A DNA stretch of 16,731 bases from Peptococcaceae bacterium (GCA_012523535.1 JAAYII010000056.1:1-16731), one strand, 5' to 3'; positions 7,944-15,434 are shown, counted from the first letter of the stretch. Program-made: numbers and translations. The notes: a model not told the origin generated them from the sequence alone.

Positions 7944-8672
7944 TCAAAACACCTCATCCATTTGTTTCAATTGCCTATTCTCCATCGCTTCAAACAAGGC
8001 ACGGAATATATAGTAATCTTGAGGCATTGTAATTTTTATGTTACAGGGCGAAGATTTCACAAAGTGCATTTCTACGCCGTAAATACTACACAAATGTGCG
8101 GAGTCAGTTGTTCGTATACTATCCCTCTGCGCACGTTTGTGCAAATCCCAAATATCAGAAAATCGAAATGCCTGGGGAGCTTTAACAGAGAAGACCTCAC
8201 TTCTCGGCGGCACACTTACTATATTATCTTTCGATGAAATATGCACTACACTCTCGCTGGCCGGCTCTATGGATATCGCATTCCCATATTTTTTAACGGA
8301 ATCTATGTTCTCACTTATCAATCTAGAGTTAATCAACGGACGAACACCGTCATGAATCAGTACAATGTCATCATTTTTGCACACACATTCTAGCGCCTGC
8401 AGTCCGTTATAAATTGATTTATCCGCACCATCGCCTCCAGGTACAATTTTGCTGACTTTTTTTATGGCAAACTTGTCCAAGAGCCGCCATAATTCTTCAA
8501 TATAACTCTCAAGGCATACCACCAAAATATTGTCTATTTCGGGGTGTCTTTCAAAATGCTCAATGGTATAAATAATAATGGGTTTACCATATAGTTCAAG
8601 AAACTGTTTAGGCTTGTCAGCAGTATTCATTCTCCGGCCAGTTCCACCGGCAAAAATTAAAGCATGATTCAT
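7944..8672 (-). CDS. IspD/TarI-family cytidylyltransferase (likely polyol- or sugar-phosphate CDP activation)
   Basis: The 242-residue protein has the full cytidylyltransferase motif set: FAGGTGRRM (7-15), KPKQFLELYGKPIIIYTIEHF (K20, K22), HDGVRP (107-112) and NIKITMPQD (211-219). It forms a CDP-conjugate from CTP and a phosphate-bearing alcohol. FAGGTG and the KQFLEL..KPIIIYT run are closer to TarI-like ribitol-5-phosphate enzymes than to methylerythritol-phosphate IspD, which often has AAGxGxRM and commonly sits with ispF. Context agrees, since it lies between a TagF-like transferase and glycan-modifying genes. The ATG overlaps the stop of the preceding gene by one base (TAATG), indicating coupling. 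The exact substrate (ribitol phosphate, glycerol phosphate or other) cannot be fixed by eye. Confidence 0.8.
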   Translation of the reverse strand: MNHALIFAGGTGRRMNTADKPKQFLELYGKPIIIYTIEHFERHPEIDNILVVCLESYIEELWRLLDKFAIKKVSKIVPGGDGADKSIYNGLQALECVCKNDDIVLIHDGVRPLINSRLISENIDSVKKYGNAISIEPASESVVHISSKDNIVSVPPRSEVFSVKAPQAFRFSDIWDLHKRAQRDSIRTTDSAHLCSIYGVEMHFVKSSPCNIKITMPQDYYIFRALFEAMENRQLKQMDEVF

Positions 8673-11152
8673 TATCTTAACACCTTTGCCTTTATATAAT
8701 CATAAATATTTTTGCCTGAGTGCCCATATTGCAACTTATCAAAATCCCCAATTTGAACTTGGGTTTGTTCATTTCTTAGCATACTGTCGATAAAGCTATT
8801 GTTAAGTAAATTGAAGTCAAATGCTGTAAAAGTTGGTACCATATCACAAATAACTTCTATATTTTGGGTTTCAAAATCATAGCAATATAAAATCTCGTTT
8901 TTATGCACAAAAAATAAGTAATGATCCGACATATAATTACAAGTAGAGAACGGATAGACTTCATTGCTTTCCTCTTTTAAGGTGCGATTTAATATCTCAT
9001 CAAAGACTTCAAGCTTGTTGAATTCGCAAGTGTCAAGATCAAACTCCAACACCATATTAGTAAAGCCACCAAGCAAGATTAACTTATTCTTGTATGGTTT
9101 TATGTTATTCGCAAAAAATACCCAATCTTGTTTTTTTGTAATCTTAAAATCCTTAGGTAAGTTATCGTAAATCACCACTTGCCCAGTCTCATAGTTCCAT
9201 TTTAGTACAAAGGGCTGTCTTCCAATGAGGAATAAATTGTCGCCATACTTAAAGATGTTGTGAAAAGATTGGCCTTTACTTCCTATTTTGTGTACTTTAT
9301 GGGCATATGTATCTAAGTTAAACTCTAACACCTCATTAGTGTACAAGCTTGCCATGAGAATGGTATTCTCATTTAACCAAGTCCAACCATAACTTATACT
9401 GAGAATTTTATTATTTTTGGGGAATAGCTCCAGCAAGCTCAAACAATGTTCAGTTTCTTTTGTATCTAGGTGGAAAGCAACTATATTGCGGTAAGCACAA
9501 GGCACAAAGAACAACTTATTTTTGTAAACAACTCCGTCAAAAAAGTTCCTTTCTGCACCATTAATTGGTACCATATATTCTTTTATCAGTCCGAGAGGGT
9601 ACATAGTATATTTCCTAGTTTTTATGTTGTAAACAGTAACTTGATTATCATTATGGGGAATAAATATCACCTGGGCTCCATCGACAATCTGAGTATAGTA
9701 GTTTCTGCACCTTGATAATTCAGAACTAATCGCTATTTGGTTTTCAAATTCAAAACCATTTTCCATAATCCTAAACAAATATTCATTAAAGGTTACTGCA
9801 TAAAGCTCACCGCACGCTTCAAAGATATCCGTAACATAAAACCAAAAGTTACCAAGTAGTTCTAACGGCTTTATCCCTGTTGTATCAATTTCTTGAAAAT
9901 ATGTAGCTTTTCCCGTCCATTTATATAATTCTGTAACACTTGAAACATCTCCGTAATACACATCACTCCAAGCTATCGCCCTGTGCAGGTCAGCAGTATC
10001 ATCATAAATACCCCAGCCTTCGCTTTTAAATTGGTTAACTAAACTTTTATACTTGTCATATAGCCAAGGCCTCATAGAGGAAAAGGTCTCCATAAGCAGC
10101 GGGTGTGGCCGCCACCAAAGAACCACATCCTTGCGTTGGCGAAAGGTCTCAAATACAGCTAACATTTTATCAAGATATTGCTCAGAATTTTTTAATACAG
10201 CACCGATGGTCGTATTATAAAACACAACTTTTCTGTCACCAATAAGGGACTCCCATTCCGGAGGAATAGGGCAATCCTCCCGTTTGGTATTGATAACCTT
10301 ATCGTACTTGGGACTTCCAAGGGCAACAAACTTTTCTCTCGGATCACCCCAACGATTGCCCCATAATTTTGTAAATATTTTTATATAAGTATCACGAACT
10401 TTTTCGTCCTGCAAAATTACCTTGTCCGCATACCAAGTTCCGGGCAAGTTTATTAAATGCTCATAGGTGTCGGGAGAGGCATTGCTGGCTATCACAAAGT
10501 AAGGGACATATACTAGACAATCCGTTAAATCCTTCAGCCGCTTGCAGTAGAAATTAGGATGAACCCGTGTAACAGTGTTGTACTCATCATAGCCGTTGAA
10601 GGTAAATATAACTTCAGGATGACGTACTTCAAGATCGTACTTGCGCCAATCCACACATTCAATACCAGGGTATGCTCCAAATGCCTCAAAATGTTGTTTA
10701 CCTAAGCTGCCGTCAGGTTCAAGCTGAAAATAAGGAATCGGAATCCAATAAGCATCACAGTTGGGATCAGCTTTCGCAGCAAGGTAAATGCTCATTAAGC
10801 TGTCGCTCATTGATGCATTGTAAGCCAAAAATGCAATCTCAATTCTATCTGGTTTTAGTTCTGTTTTAACACTGTTTTCAATCCTTGCAACCTGATTGTA
10901 CAACCTGCCTTTTGTGACTTCGCCTCTTAAATATTTTCTAAGAAGTTCAATATGCTCGGACAGTAGCTCACTCGTAAGTGTTTCTTTGCCTGTTAAGCTG
11001 TCAATGTAGTCTTTTATTACATTCGTAAACTCTGAACATTCCGAAATAAGACCGGAAACTACATTCGGATTGGACTGTTTGCTAAGCTCTTTTACAACCT
11101 CGTAAAGGGTTTGAACCGTTTCAAGAATCTGTCGCTGTTGGTATGGTCTCAT
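8672..11152 (-). CDS. TagF-like (CDP-glycerol glycerophosphotransferase-type) transferase fused to a beta-propeller-like domain
   Basis: Starting at ATG 11152 the protein has 826 residues. Residues 1-100 are helical and charged. Residues about 105-430 resemble the GT-B fold of TagB/TagF polymerases: LGSPKYDKV (278-286), VVLWWRPHP (343-351) and SDVYYGDVSSVTELY (396-410), equivalent to the usual RxHP and SDYSSxxFD motifs that bind the CDP-polyol donor. From about 430 to 790 there are repeated strand-turn units such as KLFFVPCAYRNIVAFHLDT, NTILMASLYTNEVLEFNLDT and KLILLGGFTNMVLEFDLDT, spaced about 50-100 residues, suggesting a beta-propeller. It would act at the inner face of the membrane. A TTG at 11164 would extend it by four residues but touches the AAAGGAG (11165-11171), so ATG 11152 is chosen. 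It overlaps the epimerase gene by 32 bases. Confidence 0.75.
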   Translation of the reverse strand: MRPYQQRQILETVQTLYEVVKELSKQSNPNVVSGLISECSEFTNVIKDYIDSLTGKETLTSELLSEHIELLRKYLRGEVTKGRLYNQVARIENSVKTELKPDRIEIAFLAYNASMSDSLMSIYLAAKADPNCDAYWIPIPYFQLEPDGSLGKQHFEAFGAYPGIECVDWRKYDLEVRHPEVIFTFNGYDEYNTVTRVHPNFYCKRLKDLTDCLVYVPYFVIASNASPDTYEHLINLPGTWYADKVILQDEKVRDTYIKIFTKLWGNRWGDPREKFVALGSPKYDKVINTKREDCPIPPEWESLIGDRKVVFYNTTIGAVLKNSEQYLDKMLAVFETFRQRKDVVLWWRPHPLLMETFSSMRPWLYDKYKSLVNQFKSEGWGIYDDTADLHRAIAWSDVYYGDVSSVTELYKWTGKATYFQEIDTTGIKPLELLGNFWFYVTDIFEACGELYAVTFNEYLFRIMENGFEFENQIAISSELSRCRNYYTQIVDGAQVIFIPHNDNQVTVYNIKTRKYTMYPLGLIKEYMVPINGAERNFFDGVVYKNKLFFVPCAYRNIVAFHLDTKETEHCLSLLELFPKNNKILSISYGWTWLNENTILMASLYTNEVLEFNLDTYAHKVHKIGSKGQSFHNIFKYGDNLFLIGRQPFVLKWNYETGQVVIYDNLPKDFKITKKQDWVFFANNIKPYKNKLILLGGFTNMVLEFDLDTCEFNKLEVFDEILNRTLKEESNEVYPFSTCNYMSDHYLFFVHKNEILYCYDFETQNIEVICDMVPTFTAFDFNLLNNSFIDSMLRNEQTQVQIGDFDKLQYGHSGKNIYDYIKAKVLR

Positions 11153-12155
11153 TTGGTGCTTCAACTCCTTTATGTTGCCAATCAGAAATTAATCTTTCAT
11201 ACATTTCGCGAAGCCCGTATCTCGGTGACCAGCCAAGTTTTTTTATCTTGTCAATATTCAACACGAAATGAACATCGTGCAGATAACCGCGTTCTTTAAT
11301 ATCGTCCGGCACGTTAACAACTACCGTAATATTGCCGCCGCAAATCTTGTCTGCAACCAATTCCGCCATTTGTCGTATTGTCATGCTCGCGGATGGGTTG
11401 GCTATGTTGTACGCCTGACCGTTAGCGCCTTTTAATAGGAGTGTGAACAAGGCTCTTACCGCATCGGCAATGTAACAGTAGTTGCCAACAGATTTACCTT
11501 CTGTATGAAGAACGATGTCCTCACCCTTAATGGCACTCCTGGCGAATTGTGCGAACACACGCGTATCCGTTCGGGGAACGCCCCCGCCAAATGTTTGGGC
11601 AAGCCTCGCTATCTTTACAGGAACGCTATATTGCTTGCAATATGCCGTACATAATAATTCACAAAATCGCTTGCTCTCAGGATAACTGCTGCGAGGATTT
11701 GTCAAATCGATATAGCCTAAATCATCTTCACAAACTTCCTTTTTTTCCGCCTGCCCGTATACTTCCATACTGGACAGGTACACGACACTTTTGCTTTTTA
11801 CTGTCCGCGCCAAGTTCAGAATATTCCTGGTACCGTCAATCTCTACGCTCATAACCTCGACGGGATTATGCACCATTTCAGATGATTTTGTAATTGCGGC
11901 ACAATGAAAAATATAATCGGGTGGAAAATCGATATTAATGTTAAACCGTATATCGCCGTGGGTCTGCCGCGTATGAGCAATGATATTAATATTTAGTCCA
12001 AACCTTTTATTAGCTGCTTGCAGAGTGCGAACCAATGCACCTCCTATTAAGCCGGTTGCACCGGTAACAAGAACGGTTGAATCTTTTAGTTCGTTCCAAT
12101 CTATGTTATTATCCTCAAGAACCTCATCTATTTCCGCTTGAATAATATCAATCAT
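11121..12155 (-). CDS. NAD(P)-dependent epimerase/dehydratase, extended SDR family
   Basis: From ATG 12155 (GGTGGG just upstream) the protein has 344 residues. The nucleotide-binding motif is VTGATGLIGGALV (30-42). FHCAAITKSS (83-92), YLSSMEVYG (126-134) and the catalytic pair Y158/K162 (SYPESK), with S128/S129, are those of extended short-chain dehydrogenases acting on nucleotide sugars. Residues 65-80, between the first strands and the HCAA strand, are shorter than usual, so the cofactor region is compact. A 25-residue leader precedes the first strand. It opens the operon, followed by the transferase and the cytidylyltransferase, suggesting action on a CDP-sugar or on a sugar/polyol precursor. 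Whether it epimerises, dehydrates or reduces cannot be told from motifs. A TTG at 12167 is the alternative start. Confidence 0.8.
   Translation of the reverse strand: MIDIIQAEIDEVLEDNNIDWNELKDSTVLVTGATGLIGGALVRTLQAANKRFGLNINIIAHTRQTHGDIRFNINIDFPPDYIFHCAAITKSSEMVHNPVEVMSVEIDGTRNILNLARTVKSKSVVYLSSMEVYGQAEKKEVCEDDLGYIDLTNPRSSYPESKRFCELLCTAYCKQYSVPVKIARLAQTFGGGVPRTDTRVFAQFARSAIKGEDIVLHTEGKSVGNYCYIADAVRALFTLLLKGANGQAYNIANPSASMTIRQMAELVADKICGGNITVVVNVPDDIKERGYLHDVHFVLNIDKIKKLGWSPRYGLREMYERLISDWQHKGVEAPNETIPTATDS
11165..11171 (-). promoter_or_regulatory. Ribosome binding site inside the epimerase gene, setting the transferase start
   Basis: AAAGGAG on the - strand lies 12 bases before ATG 11152, within the last codons of the epimerase gene. 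It directly abuts the TTG at 11164, which is therefore an unlikely start. Confidence 0.5.
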
Positions 12156-12211
12156 AATTCCCACCAATTATTTCATCGTAAAAATTCATAAAAATCTTCA
12201 ATTAATCTAAA

Positions 12212-12241
12212 CCCCTATGTAGTCTTTTGACCGCACAGGGG
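12212..12241 (-). terminator. Hairpin between guaA and the glycan operon
   Basis: CCCCTATG (12212-12219) pairs with CACAGGGG (12234-12241) with one mismatch, and an inner GTC-TTTT-GAC stem closes the loop. It lies about 65 bases past the guaA stop on the - strand and is followed there by TTTAGATT, a weak U-tract. It could end the hpt-guaA transcript and separate it from the epimerase operon. Confidence 0.45.
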
Positions 12242-12307
12242 CTAATATTTTTAAATAACAGCTTTATCTGTGCCATAATATGCAAATACAGCCCATCTCA
12301 AGGAATT

Positions 12308-13747
12308 TTACTCCCACTCAATCGTCCCCGGAGGTTTGGAGGTGATGTCGTATACTACCCTGTTTACTCCCCGGACTTCGTTGACAATACGATTCGAGAT
12401 TCTTTCCAGCACTTCATAAGGCAATTTTGCCCAGTCGGCGGTCATGGCATCATCGCTGGTAACAACTCTCAAAACAACCGGATAGCCATAGGTGCGTCCA
12501 TCACCCATTACTCCTACGGAACGATTGGAAAGCAGAACAGCAAAATACTGCCAAACATCCCTGTGGAGACCGGCATTGATTATTTCTTCCTGGACAATGG
12601 CGTCCGCTTCCCGGAGGCATTCCAACTTTTCAGGGGTAATTTCCCCGATAATACGGACTGCCAGACCGGGTCCGGGAAAGGGCTGACGCCAGATAATCTC
12701 TTGGGGTAAACCCAATTCCAAACCAACTTGCCTGACTTCATCCTTAAAAAGCATTCTTAAAGGCTCGATCAATTCAAACCGCATATCCGGGGGCAAGCCG
12801 CCCACATTGTGGTGGGTTTTGATAGTCTGGGCCGTTTCCGTACCGCTTTCCACAATATCCGGGTAAAGGGTACCTTGCACCAAAAAATCGATTTGCCCCA
12901 GTTTACGGGCTTCATCTTCAAACAAGCGAATAAACTCATTGCCGATAATTGAGCGTTTCCGCTCCGGATCGGTAACCCCTTTTACCCTGGCCAAAAAACG
13001 CTCCCCGGCATCAATAAACTTAAGGTTTAAAGGCAAGCGCTCTGTAAAGTTTTTTTTGACTTGAGCCGATTCATCCTTACGCATAAAACCATGATCGACA
13101 TAAATGCAACTTAGTTGGTCCCCTACCGCTTTATGGACCAAAACCGCCGCCACTGAAGAATCAACCCCACCGCTTAAAGCGCATATAACCTTTTTATCCC
13201 CGACTTTATCCCTGATTTCGCTTATCTGGGACTTAATAAAAGATTCCATGGTCCAGTGACCTTGACAGCCGCAAACCCTATACAGAAAATTTTCCAACAG
13301 GACCTGGCCTTCTGGTGTATGTTTAACTTCGGGATGGTATTGTACGCCATAAAACCTTTTTTCCGGGGAATACATGGCAGCCACTGGAGTGTTTTGAGTA
13401 TGGGCTGCTGTAACAAAACCCTCGGGAAGTTCCGCGACCGAATCCCCATGGCTCATCCAGCATATTCGGTTTCCTTTTAGTCCATGCCAAATGCCTTCAT
13501 CAGTATCAATGTTCACTTCCGCCCTGCCATACTCACGTATCTGTGAACCGCTTACTTTGCCTCCCAACTGAGCGGCCATAAGCTGCATACCGTAACATAT
13601 CCCAAGAATGGGAACACCCAGCTCATAAATACGAGTATCGATTGTTGGCGCCCCTTCTTGATTGACACTGGCCGGCCCTCCGGAAAAAATTATGCCTTTA
13701 GGAGCCATTCTTTTAATCTCTTCAATCGGAGTTTTATAAGATATCAT
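12308..13747 (-). CDS. guaA: GMP synthase (glutamine-hydrolysing), main open frame, first 31 codons cut off by an in-frame stop
   Basis: GMP synthase converts XMP, ATP and glutamine to GMP in the cytoplasm. The frame from ATG 13747 has 479 residues; the family has about 510-515. It carries SGGPASV, the class I amidotransferase nucleophile GICYGMQ (C51 here, C82 in full numbering), GVQYHPEV with the catalytic His and Glu (H138, E140), the ATP-pyrophosphatase P-loop LSGGVDSS (191-198), and the C-terminal dimerisation domain ending in KPPGTIEWE. Only the first beta-strand segment is missing. That segment is present just upstream in the same frame, separated by TAA at 13754-13756 (see the separate entry). 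The hpt stop is 31 bases before the original ATG, so hpt and guaA form an operon. ATG 13747 has only a weak GGAA before it. Confidence 0.85.
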   Translation of the reverse strand: MISYKTPIEEIKRMAPKGIIFSGGPASVNQEGAPTIDTRIYELGVPILGICYGMQLMAAQLGGKVSGSQIREYGRAEVNIDTDEGIWHGLKGNRICWMSHGDSVAELPEGFVTAAHTQNTPVAAMYSPEKRFYGVQYHPEVKHTPEGQVLLENFLYRVCGCQGHWTMESFIKSQISEIRDKVGDKKVICALSGGVDSSVAAVLVHKAVGDQLSCIYVDHGFMRKDESAQVKKNFTERLPLNLKFIDAGERFLARVKGVTDPERKRSIIGNEFIRLFEDEARKLGQIDFLVQGTLYPDIVESGTETAQTIKTHHNVGGLPPDMRFELIEPLRMLFKDEVRQVGLELGLPQEIIWRQPFPGPGLAVRIIGEITPEKLECLREADAIVQEEIINAGLHRDVWQYFAVLLSNRSVGVMGDGRTYGYPVVLRVVTSDDAMTADWAKLPYEVLERISNRIVNEVRGVNRVVYDITSKPPGTIEWE

Positions 13748-13753
13748 TTCCGA

Positions 13754-13840
13754 TTACACTTTGGCTTCCCTGATCCGGCGGGCTATCAACTGATTATACT
13801 GGCCGCCGAAATCTATAACTATTACTAATTCCTTATCCAT
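13754..13840 (-). pseudogene. guaA: 5' fragment of guaA ending at a premature TAA (codon 29)
   Basis: From ATG 13840, AGGAGG lies at 13850-13855 with a 9-base spacer, an excellent start. The 28 codons include VIDFGGQYNQLIARRIREAK, which is the conserved N-terminus of GuaA. The next codon is TAA (13754-13756), and SEMISYKTP then continues in the same frame. Family members usually have Tyr just before this Ser (the VYSE stretch), so a Tyr codon TAT or TAC appears to have become TAA by a single base change. Restoring it gives a 510-residue protein, the normal length. This is a nonsense mutation, a base-call error, or a natural split with restart at 13747. Confidence 0.8.
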
Positions 13841-13849
13841 ATTCTGCTG

Positions 13850-13855
13850 CCTCCT
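13850..13855 (-). promoter_or_regulatory. Strong ribosome binding site of guaA
   Basis: AGGAGG on the - strand with a 9-base spacer to ATG 13840. Its quality shows that 13840, not 13747, is the ancestral guaA start. Confidence 0.65.
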
Positions 13856-13871
13856 AGGATTTGGCTTGGAC

Positions 13872-14411
13872 CTATTTCTTGTAGACTTCAGCTTTTAAGA
13901 CCCCAATATAAGGCAAATTCCTGAATTTTTCATCATAATCCAAGCCATAACCGACCACGAACTCATTGGGAATCGTAAAACCACAGTAATCAGGACTTAT
14001 TTCCACTCTTCTCCTATCCGGCTTGTCCAAAAGAGTGGCAATTTTTAAGCTTAAAGGATGCCTGCGGGCTAAGTTTTCTTTCAAATATTTTAAGGTCAGT
14101 CCGGTGTCTACAATGTCCTCGACAATAAGAACATGGTAATCCTCGACACTGGTATCCAGATCTTTAAGGCTCCTACCAGCACCCGAAGATACTGCTGAAC
14201 TGCCGTAACTGGAAACAGCCATAAAATCATATTTCAAGGGGATTTTAATTTCCCGGATCAAGTCAGCCAAAAAAGGTACCGCCCCTTTAAAAATTCCGAT
14301 CACTAAGAGTTCTTTTCCCCTATAATCATTGGTTATTTGCTGACCAAGTTCGCTGACCCTTTTCTTAATAGTATCCTGGTCTATCAATACTTTGCTGATC
14401 ATTTCTTCCAT
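13872..14411 (-). CDS. hpt: Hypoxanthine phosphoribosyltransferase
   Basis: The enzyme salvages hypoxanthine (and often guanine) with PRPP to give IMP/GMP, feeding the same purine pool as the adjacent guaA. The 179-residue protein has the PRPP-binding loop VLIVEDIVDTGLTL (94-107), the flexible-loop SSYG (67-70), IGIFKGAVPFLADL (38-51), and the C-terminal NEFVVGYGLDYDEKFRNLPYIG region that contacts the purine. Length is normal for the family. The start at ATG 14411 is chosen because AGGAG (14422-14426) lies 10 bases before it. A GTG at 14420 would sit one base from that site. Confidence 0.92.
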   Translation of the reverse strand: MEEMISKVLIDQDTIKKRVSELGQQITNDYRGKELLVIGIFKGAVPFLADLIREIKIPLKYDFMAVSSYGSSAVSSGAGRSLKDLDTSVEDYHVLIVEDIVDTGLTLKYLKENLARRHPLSLKIATLLDKPDRRRVEISPDYCGFTIPNEFVVGYGLDYDEKFRNLPYIGVLKAEVYKK

Positions 14412-14441
14412 ATCTGCCACACTCCTAAAATTTAATGTAAT

Positions 14442-14447
14442 ATTATA
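14442..14447 (-). promoter_or_regulatory. Possible -10 box for the hpt-guaA operon
   Basis: A perfect TATAAT lies on the - strand about 30 bases before the hpt start, in an AT-rich stretch. No good -35 is present at 16-17 bases; that position falls within the arm of the adjacent hairpin (14463-14475). Weak support. Confidence 0.3.
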
Positions 14448-14462
14448 ACATATAAATATAAG

Positions 14463-14503
14463 CAGGGAAAAGAGATGAGTCCCAAACCCCTCTCTTTTCC
14501 CTG
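14463..14503. terminator. Strong hairpin between the LolA-like gene and hpt
   Basis: CAGGGAAAAGAGA (14463-14475) and TCTCTTTTCCCTG (14491-14503) form a perfect 13-base-pair stem with a 15-base loop. The best U-tract (TATTTATTTTTTG) follows it on the + strand. On the - strand, the direction of both flanking genes, the tail is CTTATATTTATA. It most likely ends the transcript of the LolA-like gene and may work in both directions. Confidence 0.6.
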
Positions 14504-14561
14504 TATTTATTTTTTGATGCTATTTCTTTTCTTCTAACTCCTTTTATGTAATCCTTATTTG

Positions 14562-15230
14562 TTAATTTGCTTCCTCCGGCGGCTGAATTGATATTTTGCG
14601 CCCAATATCTTTGAATTCAATGGTCATAGCCATAGGTTCGCCCGTCTCTTTGTTTTTAGCCGCTATTTCCGCTTTCGCAATGGTTTTGGTACCCCTGGTA
14701 ATGTACAGGGTATATTCAAAATCGGTCCAGAACCTTTCAATTATTTGATTCTGAATACTCGGTTTTATGGTATAAACCCTACAACTCTTATTATCGACTT
14801 CTGCATTTCCTTTTGGCACCACTTCCCCAATTTCTTTCAATTGCAATGTCGACAAAGGATCGAGTTCAACCAAAAAAACTTTTTGCGCCACGCTAATATC
14901 ATTGAATTTAATCCATTCATTGGTAAAAGGATCTCTGTTGTACAAGGTATTGTTAATCTTAATCATTTCAACCTTATTTCCGGCCAATTGACCCTGGACA
15001 TGGATGCTTTCCCCGCTTTTATAGCCATTTATTCTTGTCAGAAGGCGATTCTTGCCCTCAACATATTGCTGCTGGGTAACACTGTAGGCAAAGGATTCTG
15101 CTCTAAAAATATTCTCCAAACCCAATTCAACCATCTTTTGAGGATCAGGTTGCCTAAAAAATAAGAAAGCGCCTCCAACTACCAGTAAAAGAATTAAAAC
15201 CGTTAACCCCCTGATTATTTTCCTGGTCAT
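14562..15230 (-). CDS. Exported, membrane-anchored protein, LolA/LppX-like fold suspected
   Basis: The 222-residue protein begins MTRKIIRG followed by one hydrophobic segment (about 9-25) and no lipobox cysteine, so it is an N-anchored extracytoplasmic protein rather than a lipoprotein. The rest is strand-rich: FAYSVTQQQYVEGKNRL, ESIHVQGQLAGNKVEM, NTLYNRDPFTNEWIKF, SCRVYTIKP, YTLYITRGTKTIAKAEI and MTIEFKDIG. This resembles the half-barrel of LolA-like or sporulation/outer-surface lipid-binding proteins, where such folds handle lipids or signals. That is inference from the strand pattern only. GGGAGG lies eight bases before ATG 15230. It is flanked by hairpins on both sides and is probably transcribed alone. 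Confidence 0.6.
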   Translation of the reverse strand: MTRKIIRGLTVLILLLVVGGAFLFFRQPDPQKMVELGLENIFRAESFAYSVTQQQYVEGKNRLLTRINGYKSGESIHVQGQLAGNKVEMIKINNTLYNRDPFTNEWIKFNDISVAQKVFLVELDPLSTLQLKEIGEVVPKGNAEVDNKSCRVYTIKPSIQNQIIERFWTDFEYTLYITRGTKTIAKAEIAAKNKETGEPMAMTIEFKDIGRKISIQPPEEAN

Positions 15231-15331
15231 ATTTTGCCCTCCCGGCGGATTCTTATCTAAATAATATGGTTGTTTTTGGCGCCCTATTACTGGAAAATCC
15301 TGCTTTCATCTACAGACCGAATTAAGATAAC

Positions 15332-15382
15332 AGAGGCTTCCCATAAAAGCTCGCAACCAAAGCGGGCCTATGAGAAGCCTCT
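15332..15382 (-). terminator. Long hairpin downstream of groEL
   Basis: AGAGGCTTC (15332-15340) and GAAGCCTCT (15374-15382) pair perfectly over nine bases. An inner CATA/TATG pairing extends the stem after one mismatch, leaving a loop of about 23 bases. It begins about 50 bases after the groEL stop. No clean U-tract follows on the - strand, so it may be a transcript-stabilising 3' structure rather than a simple terminator. Confidence 0.45.
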
Positions 15383-15434
15383 AAAGAATATTTATCTTCC
15401 TTTGCCTTAGAAGATTATTTAGTCACGGGTTAAT

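Noticed and set aside
7821..8237. 138-codon open frame on the + strand
   Set aside because: It lies antisense to the micro-ORF and the well-supported cytidylyltransferase, has no domain pattern and no ribosome binding site worth noting.
7944..8672. Reading the cytidylyltransferase as the isoprenoid enzyme IspD
   Set aside because: The FAGGTG motif and the TagF-like/SDR neighbours favour a TarI-type polyol-phosphate enzyme, and no ispF or other isoprenoid gene is near. IspD activity is not excluded.
12175..12201. A promoter for the epimerase operon (TTGAAG and TACGAT on the - strand)
   Set aside because: The spacer is only 15 bases and each box matches four of six positions, too weak in AT-rich DNA to list.
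12227..12709. 160-codon open frame on the + strand
   Set aside because: It is antisense to the conserved C-terminal half of guaA and its sequence shows no family motif.
14745..15164. 139-codon open frame on the + strand
   Set aside because: It is antisense to the exported protein gene, which has a signal anchor and a good ribosome binding site.
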